Assembly: GCA_009392675.1 (NCBI GenBank)
Contig: VFFY01000150.1
Coordinates: forward strand, 1 to 7,279
Direction of reading: 5' to 3'
DNA: 7,279 bases
Origin: SAR202 cluster bacterium
GTDB taxonomy: Bacteria > Chloroflexota > Dehalococcoidia > Lucifugimonadales > UBA826
In this document: piece after piece, positions 1 through 6,134 of the stretch
Position numbering within the stretch: position 1 is the stretch's first letter
How the letters are laid out: each line of letters starts with the position of its first letter
Made by a program: the position numbers and the translations under genes
The notes under the pieces: generated by a model
Told to the model about the DNA's origin: nothing
Database searches by the model: none
What the model saw: only the letters and a program-made list of their open reading frames with translations

Positions 1-632
1 ATCATATTTGATCTTTTCCAGATTGCCTTAGGTGCTGCAACTTCATGAATCAAAAGGTCTGCTCCTTTTGCCATTGAAGCCATGGTAGGCATGTATCTAG
101 TATCACCTGAAATAACGACTTTCCTCTTCCCATAAGTGACTATGTATCCCATGGCATCTGGTACAGGGTAATGATCTACCTCAAAGGATTGAATCTTTAA
201 CCCTGATTTTTCATAAATGAATCCGGGAGCTATGTCATTTCCTGAAATGAGTGCGCCTTCTGGGTCAAATTTTTCGTCTAGGTCTCTTCGTATGTGTACA
301 TCTACCTCAAACGCCTTGGATAAGTGGTGGATCATATTTGTTGTTCCTGGGGGACCATAGACTGACATGGCATGTGTCCTGCCATAGAGCCATCCTGTGA
401 GCCATAAATCAGGGACCCCAATATAGTGATCGTAGTGTAAATGAGTTAACAACACTGTGGTCACGGCTTTTATATGAGTTTCGGTCTGGTTGATTCTTTG
501 TGCAGCTCCCCTACCACAATCTATTAATATGCTCTCGTCTCCAGCCTGCACTAAAATACTGCATCCCATCCTTTCTATTAAAGGCACGGGAGTACCTGTT
601 CCCAACAAGGTAATGTTTAAGACGTCATTCAT
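1..632 (-). CDS. MBL-fold metallohydrolase, RNase Z/AtsA-like (3' end cut by window)
   Basis: The first 210 residues of a metallo-beta-lactamase-fold hydrolase are visible; the C-terminus lies beyond the left edge. The N-terminus carries the LLGTGTPVP strand-turn motif (residues 9-17) typical of the RNase Z/arylsulfatase AtsA branch. The metal-binding motif HLHYDH is at 64-69, a further histidine is in VDHYPVP (H154), and the GDT motif at 176-178 supplies the bridging aspartate. IHE at 195-197 resembles the late HE motif of RNase Z-like proteins. A two-zinc hydrolase is expected; no signal peptide is seen, so it is probably cytoplasmic. The ATG at 632 is preceded by AGAAGG about 9 bases upstream and by an in-frame stop at 651-653, which fixes the start. 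It lies 67 bases downstream of ThDP enzyme A on the same strand, probably in one operon. It might act on an ester, lactone or thioester in the same pathway. True tRNase Z is less likely in this context. The substrate is unknown. Confidence 0.9.
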   Translation of the reverse strand, partial: MNDVLNITLLGTGTPVPLIERMGCSILVQAGDESILIDCGRGAAQRINQTETHIKAVTTVLLTHLHYDHYIGVPDLWLTGWLYGRTHAMSVYGPPGTTNMIHHLSKAFEVDVHIRRDLDEKFDPEGALISGNDIAPGFIYEKSGLKIQSFEVDHYPVPDAMGYIVTYGKRKVVISGDTRYMPTMASMAKGADLLIHEVAAPKAIWKRSNM

Positions 633-699
633 GTGAGCTAACCTTCTTATCTAATATATGCCTGCCAATAAAACCTAAAATCTTCGCGGGAATATACCC

Positions 700-2346
700 C
701 TAACGTAATGCCCCTCTGAATGAAAAATCCTGTTCTTCCGAGGTAATAAATTCTAGGAGTGCGGAGTGTCCGTTTTCAGTTGCTTTTTTTGCCCTAGAGA
801 AGGCGTTTCGTATTTCTTCGGGGTCATCTACTCTTTCACTCCATCCACCCATAGCTCTGGCCATGTCTGCATAGTCCCCTCCCAGGTTCCGTGTACTGTA
901 CAGCTCATGGGAGGAAGCCATATGAGCTGTCTCTATGGCCATCGTTGAATTATTAAGGACCACAGTTAAAATCGGAATACCGCTTCTAACAGCAGTCTCA
1001 AAATCTAAACCTGTCATGCCGAAGGCTGCATCCCCCATGAAGTTCACCACAAATTTTTCAGGAGAAGCAAGTTTTGCTCCCATATTCAATCCTAACCCTG
1101 TACCCAGACCATGCGATTTACCCCATCCTAAATAGGTGCCTGGGCCCCCTGATTCATAAAATGGCATGATCTGGTCCCTTGGGCTACCCGAATCATGCGT
1201 TACTATGTTCTGGGATGGGTCCGTGGCTTTCATGAATTCATTTATTACTCTGTACGGAGTCATTGGAGATTCTCCGGAGGTTAATTTTTTCTCCCAACTC
1301 TTGCTCCATTCCGATTTTATTTCTCTAATATGGTTGGCAGGGGATTCTGGTCTATCTCGAGTAGAAAGTAAATCGGAGCAAGCCTCTATTAACTGCCGAA
1401 TGACTAATTTTGCATCCCCTTGCAAAGCATCGTCAGGCTGATAATAGTTTCCAATGTCAACAGGATCATTAGTGATATGAAGAATTCTTTTCCCGTCTGG
1501 GATTGTGGTTACCATTCCATGCTTTGTGAGGCTGGTACCTATTGCCAGTATTGTGTCACTTGTTTTCATGTAGTGTAGAACAGCGCCATTCATTACGACA
1601 GATGAACTGCCAAGAGATAAGGGATGGCGTTCGTCAATAGAACCTTTGCCTGCCATTGTGGTAGTGACAGGTATGTTAGTTAATTCTGCCAGTTCTTGTA
1701 ACTCTCGAGACGCCCCAGAATATAGCACTCCCTGCCCAGCGTATATTAGAGGCGTTTTCGAACTGAGGATAGTCTTAGCTATCCTCAATACGGCCTCCTC
1801 TTCGGCCGAAGAACGTACAGTTATTGCTTTCTCATACCGTGATATTGTCGATGCATCGATTTCTTGCCCGGCGACGTCAATAGGTATTTCAACCATTACA
1901 GGCCCTGGACGGCCGTTCTTCAAACGTGAAAAAGCTCTTCTCATTGTGTCTGTAACTGACTCTGCTTCATTTAGTTGCTCGACATATTTAGTAACTGTAG
2001 AGAAGCTATCGACTGAATTAAAATGCGGAAAGACCCTATCCCGATCCCTTCTGTGGCCAAGGGGCAAAAACAGGACTGGTACCGAATCGGCGAATGCTGT
2101 TGCCACTCCTGGATAGGCATTTTCGGCTCCAGGGCCGTATTGCATTGCAAAAACGCCAGGAGGATTACCTGCAGTAATTCTCGAATAACCGTCGGCAATT
2201 CCTACCCCGACCCGTTCTTGTCTACATATTATCGGTTTGATGCCCGATTCGGCCGCTGCCTCTATTACTGAAGTTGTAGGAAAAGCACTAAGGTACTCCA
2301 CACCTTCTTTCTTTAGAATTTGTGAAATAGCATCTATTACCAACAT
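700..2346 (-). CDS. ThDP-dependent enzyme A, acetolactate synthase/benzoylformate decarboxylase-like
   Basis: A full-length 548-residue protein with the usual three-domain order of the acetolactate synthase/pyruvate oxidase superfamily. The N-terminal pyrimidine-binding domain (about 1-165) has the cofactor-activating glutamate in CRQER (E44) and the GPGAENA loop (71-77). The central domain (about 185-325) includes AGQG (203-206) and AIGTS (268-272). The C-terminal pyrophosphate domain (about 365-540) holds the Mg/ThDP motif GDA (438-440) followed by NN (465-466). The family cleaves or joins 2-oxoacids through a ThDP carbanion. It lacks the typical HEQ form of the glutamate motif and does not sit beside an ilvN regulatory subunit or other ilv genes, so biosynthetic IlvB is unlikely. 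A catabolic 2-oxoacid decarboxylase or carboligase is inferred. Whether FAD is bound cannot be told. The ATG at 2346 has AGGGAGAG 6 bases upstream. It is the first gene of a unit with the MBL hydrolase and is a clear paralogue of the ThDP enzyme at 4459-6102. Confidence 0.92.
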   Translation of the reverse strand: MLVIDAISQILKKEGVEYLSAFPTTSVIEAAAESGIKPIICRQERVGVGIADGYSRITAGNPPGVFAMQYGPGAENAYPGVATAFADSVPVLFLPLGHRRDRDRVFPHFNSVDSFSTVTKYVEQLNEAESVTDTMRRAFSRLKNGRPGPVMVEIPIDVAGQEIDASTISRYEKAITVRSSAEEEAVLRIAKTILSSKTPLIYAGQGVLYSGASRELQELAELTNIPVTTTMAGKGSIDERHPLSLGSSSVVMNGAVLHYMKTSDTILAIGTSLTKHGMVTTIPDGKRILHITNDPVDIGNYYQPDDALQGDAKLVIRQLIEACSDLLSTRDRPESPANHIREIKSEWSKSWEKKLTSGESPMTPYRVINEFMKATDPSQNIVTHDSGSPRDQIMPFYESGGPGTYLGWGKSHGLGTGLGLNMGAKLASPEKFVVNFMGDAAFGMTGLDFETAVRSGIPILTVVLNNSTMAIETAHMASSHELYSTRNLGGDYADMARAMGGWSERVDDPEEIRNAFSRAKKATENGHSALLEFITSEEQDFSFRGALR

Positions 2347-2352
2347 GATCTG

Positions 2353-2360
2353 CTCTCCCT
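2353..2360 (-). promoter_or_regulatory. ribosome binding site of ThDP enzyme A
   Basis: AGGGAGAG on the minus strand ends 6 bases before the ATG at 2346. It supports that start over the downstream in-frame alternatives. Confidence 0.75.
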
Positions 2361-2391
2361 AAATTTCGTACTTACCGCTAAGATGAGGCGG

Positions 2392-2400
2392 AGTATAACA
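2392..2400 (-). promoter_or_regulatory. candidate extended -10 promoter for the ThDP A/MBL unit
   Basis: The minus strand reads TGTTATACT, an extended -10 element (TG-n-TATACT, five of six matches to TATAAT). No good -35 is seen at the expected distance, which is compatible with an extended -10 promoter. Transcription would start near 2385, giving a leader of about 40 bases that contains the ribosome site. Part of the element lies inside the short inverted repeat TAACA-TTTC-TGTTA (2396-2409), so a repressor could bind there. The call rests on motif matching alone. Confidence 0.4.
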
Positions 2401-2409
2401 TTTCTGTTA
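2396..2409. repeat. short inverted repeat overlapping the candidate -10 (possible operator)
   Basis: TAACA and TGTTA are perfect 5-base arms around a TTTC centre in the 144-bp divergent region between the ThDP A gene and the plus-strand pair. The position on a candidate promoter would suit an operator. Arms this short arise often by chance, so the call is weak. Confidence 0.2.
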
Positions 2410-2465
2410 CTTGCCATTTGGAGATGAAGTAAACCGGGTGATTACGTTTTATCAGTCCAACAGCA

Positions 2466-2471
2466 TAGAAT
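2466..2471 (+). promoter_or_regulatory. possible -10 element for the bpsA-like/DUF2156 pair
   Basis: TAGAAT matches TATAAT at five of six positions and lies 19 bases before the GTG start at 2491. The -35 candidate 18 bases upstream (TTACGT, 2442-2447) is poor. A second -10-like TATTAT at 2475-2480 is too close to the start to leave room for the ribosome site in a leader. The pair must have a promoter somewhere in 2347-2490, since the upstream gene is divergent, but its exact place is uncertain. Confidence 0.2.
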
Positions 2472-2490
2472 TAGTATTATCGAGGGATAT

Positions 2491-3504
2491 GTGCAATTTA
2501 TGGATAAGGCCGAGGCTGAGGATATTTTAATTCAAGTTTCTGAGGATTCCCGATTGCAGGAGGGATACCAGGGAGTTAGGTTAATCATGAGGGAAATTCT
2601 TAGAGGAGAAACGGTACCTATACATGATATATCAAGGGCGGTCGGCATACCTGTACCTGCAGTTTCAGCAACTCGTCGGGAATTAGAGAAAAGGAAACTT
2701 CTTTCAAGAAAAGGAGGCGCGATTTTGACTGACGCTGGAAGGAAGCTTTTGAATTCTATCGGAATGTTTGACACTAAGATCCCTGACTTTAATTGTCAGT
2801 ATGAAATCTCAGATATAGTAACCAAGCTGGCCTCTCAATTTGATGAATTGACGGAACAAAGACCTTCTCCGGATTATAGCCTTGATCAATCCCATGCAAC
2901 CTCGCTGACGTGTTTTAAAAGGGTGATGTATTTCCATCAAAATGACTCAATAGAAGGAAGGGATATTGCAATATTGGGGGATGATGATTTGACTTCACTT
3001 GCCATGGTGCTTTTTGCTACACGATTCGGATTAAAAATAAATAGCCTAACTGTTTTTGATATCGATGAAAGAATATTAAATTTCATTGAGTCTGTGAGCT
3101 TTAAACTCAATTTTCAAATAGGCTTGAAGAAGATTGATTTCATTGGAGAAATTCCACCATGTTACAAAAAAATGCAGGATGTATTTATTACAGATCCCCC
3201 TTATACGGTTGAGGGTTTGACGAGGTTTATTTCTGTTGGAGCCGAGATGCTAAAAGAAAGAACGAACGGTTTAGGATTTGTATCTTATTCGAATCTCATT
3301 CCATTTGAAAATGCCCGTTTGTTCAGAAATATAGCAAGCATGGGACTATCACCTCAGGAATTAATTCCTGCTTTCAACGAATATGTCGGAGCCCAAAAGC
3401 ATGCAGGGATAAGTAAGATGGGAAAATTTTTCTCATCTGGATATGTAAAAACCTCAGACCCAACTCCCCGTAACCTCATTTATACGAATTCCAAGGAGAC
3501 TTAA
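2491..3504 (+). CDS. BpsA/DUF43-family aminopropyltransferase-like protein
   Basis: A 337-residue protein matching N4-bis(aminopropyl)spermidine synthase (BpsA, formerly DUF43), the enzyme that makes branched-chain polyamines from decarboxylated SAM in thermophiles. An N-terminal winged-helix domain (about 25-90; ISRAVGIPVPAVSATRREL) precedes a Rossmann methyltransferase-like domain (about 130-325). Family hallmarks are RPSPDYSLDQSHAT (124-137), the acidic GDDD loop (163-166) followed by LTSLA, FDID (189-192) at the cofactor edge, and TDPPYT (234-239). The GDDD aspartates are known to matter for catalysis in the archaeal enzyme, and all are present. The length is close to that of the archaeal enzyme, about 350 as I recall it. 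GTG at 2491 has GAGGG 4 bases upstream; the ATG at 2500 would be 13 bases away, so GTG is preferred. It is translationally coupled to the next gene. No SAM decarboxylase is in the window, so donor and acceptor are unproven, and intact SAM cannot be excluded as the donor. Confidence 0.82.
   Translation: MQFMDKAEAEDILIQVSEDSRLQEGYQGVRLIMREILRGETVPIHDISRAVGIPVPAVSATRRELEKRKLLSRKGGAILTDAGRKLLNSIGMFDTKIPDFNCQYEISDIVTKLASQFDELTEQRPSPDYSLDQSHATSLTCFKRVMYFHQNDSIEGRDIAILGDDDLTSLAMVLFATRFGLKINSLTVFDIDERILNFIESVSFKLNFQIGLKKIDFIGEIPPCYKKMQDVFITDPPYTVEGLTRFISVGAEMLKERTNGLGFVSYSNLIPFENARLFRNIASMGLSPQELIPAFNEYVGAQKHAGISKMGKFFSSGYVKTSDPTPRNLIYTNSKET
3493..3498 (+). promoter_or_regulatory. ribosome binding site deciding a CTG start
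   Basis: AAGGAG lies inside the last codons of the bpsA-like gene, 8 bases before an in-frame CTG at 3507. There is no in-frame ATG, GTG or TTG between the upstream in-frame stop (3471-3473) and the TTG at 3696. This strong, ideally spaced site is the main argument for starting the DUF2156 gene at 3507. Confidence 0.65.
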
Positions 3505-3506
3505 AT

Positions 3507-4424
3507 CTGAGGAAATTATTTCAAAATATATCAGACAGTTACAAAGTCTTAACAGTCTTTGATGTTGCTTCGCTGAGGGAAATATTTAACAAAACAGGAA
3601 GGGACTCCTGGGCTTATTTTGCTCCCTACCTTGCTTGCTATAGCCTGCCGCCTGGAAGACCTCTTTATCTGACCCGAAAGGGAGACTCATTTTTCTTGTT
3701 CCAACACATAACTGGAAAAAACTCTAATCGAATTGACCTTGTCATCCCTCCTTCCATTTTGACTTCGGAAACAAATACTTATCTTTCACGTATTAAGGAT
3801 TCTCTGGATCAATCAGAAATGCGTATTTTGTGGGTTGATTCTTCAGACGTTTTAGATCTCCGAAATATATTTGGGGACGATATGCATATAAAAAAGAGGG
3901 AAAATGAATATCTGTATGATCCCAATGTAGTGTTTGGTTTGGAAGGTGGAATGTTCAGAGATATTAGGAAGAAAGTTAACAGGGTAACTCAAAAAAAACC
4001 CATATTTTTCCAAATGGGAAAAAATGATGTGCCTGCAGCATTGGAAGTATTGAGGAAATGGCGCTCTGTTCAGGGGAGGAAAAATAAATTTCTGTTGGAC
4101 TGGGGTTATACGCGAGCTGCCCTTAATTCCCTTGGTGATTTTGATACAGAAGATTTAATGGCTTGGGGGCTCGAGATAGAGAAAAAAATGGTCGGATTTT
4201 CCATGGCTGGTCCTATAAACCAAAATACGGCCTGTTTTTTTGTGGCAAAAACTGTGATAGGAATCGATGGATTGTCGGAATACCTTAGGTGGAAAACTTT
4301 TGGCATGCTGGGAAATTATAAGTTAGTCAATGACGCTAGCGACCTAAATATTGATGGGCTGAGGCAATACAAACGCAAATTCAGACCATTAACTATGAAT
4401 TCTGTGTACACGGCGATAATATAG
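3507..4424 (+). CDS. DUF2156/GNAT-fold protein related to the MprF catalytic domain, probable CTG start
   Basis: A 305-residue protein from the CTG. The C-terminal half matches DUF2156, the double-GNAT domain that in MprF/LPG synthases transfers an amino acid from aminoacyl-tRNA to phosphatidylglycerol. Recognisable parts are EYLYDP (134-139), the basic helix RDIRKKVNRV (151-160), the VGFSMAGP strand (229-236), and the terminal pattern VNDASDLNIDGLRQYKRKF (274-292), which mirrors the family's VNxxxDLGxxGLRxxKxxY. No membrane segment is seen, unlike MprF, so it is a soluble stand-alone form. The frame is open from 3474, and residues 1-63 look protein-like (for example DSWAYFAPYLACYSLPPGR, 33-51). 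The CTG sits 2 bases after the bpsA-like stop with an ideal Shine-Dalgarno. An alternative TTG start at 3696 (242 residues) has GGGAG 11 bases upstream but would remove part of the first GNAT half. Acyl donor and acceptor are unknown; the neighbour suggests a polyamine-related substrate. Confidence 0.75.
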   Translation: MRKLFQNISDSYKVLTVFDVASLREIFNKTGRDSWAYFAPYLACYSLPPGRPLYLTRKGDSFFLFQHITGKNSNRIDLVIPPSILTSETNTYLSRIKDSLDQSEMRILWVDSSDVLDLRNIFGDDMHIKKRENEYLYDPNVVFGLEGGMFRDIRKKVNRVTQKKPIFFQMGKNDVPAALEVLRKWRSVQGRKNKFLLDWGYTRAALNSLGDFDTEDLMAWGLEIEKKMVGFSMAGPINQNTACFFVAKTVIGIDGLSEYLRWKTFGMLGNYKLVNDASDLNIDGLRQYKRKFRPLTMNSVYTAII

Positions 4425-4452
4425 AATATGAATCACAGTGCACACAGAATTC
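4397..4452. terminator. long inverted repeat between convergent genes, possible bidirectional terminator
   Basis: GAATTCTGTGTACAC (4397-4411) and GTGCACACAGAATTC (4438-4452) pair over 15 positions with one mismatch, around a 26-base loop. In the minus-strand transcript the odd pair is a G-U wobble. In the plus-strand transcript it is A-C. The left arm is inside the last codons of the DUF2156 gene and the right arm ends 6 bases past the stop of ThDP enzyme B. It therefore lies where two transcripts converge. Neither side has a clear U-run, so it may be a barrier or an RNA-stability hairpin rather than a classical intrinsic terminator. Confidence 0.5.
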
Positions 4453-4458
4453 TGTTGT

Positions 4459-6102
4459 CTATCTCCCGTAGGTTGAGATATTTTCTTCTTCTTTCGTGAT
4501 CATTTCCAATAGCACAGGTTGTCCACTGTTGGCAGTTTCTACAGCTCTTGTCATTGCCGGACCTATTTCATCCGGATTATGTATTCGCTCACCATGCGCT
4601 CCGAGACTTTTTGCGGTGTCTGAATATATACCACCTAATTCATTACTCTTCCAATTCTCAGTAGCATGCGGAAAGTGGTCGTAATAGTGGGTCATGACAC
4701 CATTATTCAATACGATCGTTATTGTTCCAAGTCCAGATCTGCTAGCAGTCTCTATATCCAAACCTGACATGCCAAACGCAGCGTCTCCCATAACATTTAT
4801 GACTAGTTTATCCGGTGCAGCAACTTTGGCACCAAGCGCTAACCCTAAGCCGTATCCTAGCTGTGTTGACTTACCCCAACCTATATAGGAGCGAGGAGTG
4901 AGAGCCGGCCAAAATGGAACAAGCTGATTTCTGGGATATCCAGAGTCATGAGTGACTATAGCATTTCTAGGATCGATAGCTTTCATCATCTCATTGAATA
5001 CTCGGTATGGGCTCATAGGAGTTTCGTCTGAATTTAATCTTGGTCCCCATTCTTTCATGAATTCTTCTTTTATTATGGATATTTTTTCTTTTACCCCGTG
5101 TACATCACCCCTGCCATGCTCACCTAGTTGAGATTTTGTTTCCTCTATTAATTGCTGCAAAACCAATTTAGCATCACCGACCGCACCGTATTCGACACGG
5201 TAGTCTCTGTTAATGTCCTCCGCGGTATTGGTAATTTGTGCTTTGGTGGCTTCTGGCGGCATGGGTGCCGTGAAGTTTGATATTGCGAAACTAGTTCCTA
5301 TTCCCAAAACAAAATCTGTGTTTTGGAGAAATCTGTCGACCATTAAGGTGCCTGTATTGCCTCCAGTGCCTAATGCTAGGTGGTGATCTTCTGGATAGGC
5401 ACTTTTGCCAGCGAGGGTGGTCATGACTGGTACATTAACTAACTCGGCGAATTCTATTAGTTCGTCTGTCGCTTCTGCATATAATGTACCTTGCCCTGCG
5501 TTTATAACAGGGGCTTCTGCCCTTAGCAAGGCAGTGACGATATCTCTCACATCCTCATTTGCTGCATATGATTTATATGAACGACTGGGTTGGTATTCTT
5601 CTATATCTGCTGGAACTTCAGCATGGGCAACATCACCTGGCAACTCAAGTAATACAGGACCAAGTCTTCCATTTCTCAAATGAGTGAATGCTTGGCTAAC
5701 CATTTCTGGTATGCGCTCGATCGTGTTTATACGGCCTGCCCATTTAGTTATGTGTTGATAATTTGGAATTGCGTCAAATCCAGGATGAACCCCCACTCTT
5801 CTTTCGGTGGACCCCCCTGGTATCAGTAGCATGGGTACATTATCAGCATAGGCTTGTGCTACTCCTCCAAAGGCATTTTCTGCGCCTGGTCCATGTTGCA
5901 TGGTAAAGACACCAATCTTGTTACCGTTGTGGATCCGGCTGTATGCGTCGGCCATATTTACCCCTGCCCGTTCTTGCCTGCAGAGGATTGGTCTAATTCC
6001 TTCCTGTGAACAAGCCTCAATCAAGGTTTGGGCCGGAAAGCAGGAAATCCATTCGGTCCCTTCTTTCTTCAGTAAGCTGGCCATTAATTGGTCACCGTTC
6101 AT
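4459..6102 (-). CDS. ThDP-dependent enzyme B, paralogue of enzyme A
   Basis: A full-length 547-residue ThDP enzyme of the acetolactate-synthase-like superfamily, alignable with enzyme A almost without gaps. The activating glutamate is in CRQER (E44) and the loop GPGAENA is at 71-77. The central domain (about 185-325) has NAGQG (201-205) and GIGTS (267-271). The pyrophosphate domain has GWGKS (408-412), GDA (439-441) and NN (466-467). It differs from enzyme A just after NN (GVMTHYYDHFPHATENW against STMAIETAHMASSHELY) and in the central-domain stretch 245-285. This suggests a different substrate with the same cofactor chemistry. AGGAGA 6 bases before the ATG at 6102 supports the start. It follows the NHL gene by 32 bases and very likely shares its transcript. 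A catabolic 2-oxoacid decarboxylase or carboligase is inferred; the exact reaction is unknown, and no small regulatory subunit is present. Confidence 0.92.
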   Translation of the reverse strand: MNGDQLMASLLKKEGTEWISCFPAQTLIEACSQEGIRPILCRQERAGVNMADAYSRIHNGNKIGVFTMQHGPGAENAFGGVAQAYADNVPMLLIPGGSTERRVGVHPGFDAIPNYQHITKWAGRINTIERIPEMVSQAFTHLRNGRLGPVLLELPGDVAHAEVPADIEEYQPSRSYKSYAANEDVRDIVTALLRAEAPVINAGQGTLYAEATDELIEFAELVNVPVMTTLAGKSAYPEDHHLALGTGGNTGTLMVDRFLQNTDFVLGIGTSFAISNFTAPMPPEATKAQITNTAEDINRDYRVEYGAVGDAKLVLQQLIEETKSQLGEHGRGDVHGVKEKISIIKEEFMKEWGPRLNSDETPMSPYRVFNEMMKAIDPRNAIVTHDSGYPRNQLVPFWPALTPRSYIGWGKSTQLGYGLGLALGAKVAAPDKLVINVMGDAAFGMSGLDIETASRSGLGTITIVLNNGVMTHYYDHFPHATENWKSNELGGIYSDTAKSLGAHGERIHNPDEIGPAMTRAVETANSGQPVLLEMITKEEENISTYGR

Positions 6103-6108
6103 GTAACG

Positions 6109-6114
6109 TCTCCT
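6109..6114 (-). promoter_or_regulatory. ribosome binding site of ThDP enzyme B
   Basis: AGGAGA on the minus strand lies 6 bases before the ATG at 6102, in the 32-base gap after the NHL gene. It fixes the start of enzyme B. Confidence 0.75.
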
Positions 6115-6134
6115 AAATTACTTATATTTTTTGA

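Noticed and set aside
1646..2116. 156-residue open frame on the plus strand
   Set aside because: It lies fully antisense to the ThDP enzyme A gene, matches no family, and is a typical shadow of a long coding region.
2411..2439. TTGCCA at 2411-2416 as a -35 for the plus-strand pair
   Set aside because: The hexamer 17 bases downstream (near 2434, CCGGGT) does not resemble a -10 element.
3474..3507. Fusion of the bpsA-like and DUF2156 genes by programmed -1 frameshifting, since the frames overlap in 3474-3504
   Set aside because: No slippery heptamer is seen in the overlap. The AAGGAG/CTG arrangement explains the layout more simply.
5405..5683. 92-residue plus-strand frame and other short plus-strand frames opposite ThDP enzyme B and the NHL gene
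   Set aside because: All are antisense to well-supported genes, have low-complexity S/A/P-rich translations and no domain pattern.
700..6102. Annotation of the two ThDP enzymes as ilvB (biosynthetic acetolactate synthase)
   Set aside because: No ilvN, ilvC or other ilv gene is adjacent, the glutamate motif is CRQER rather than HEQ, and two paralogues sit with hydrolase, flavoprotein and NHL genes.
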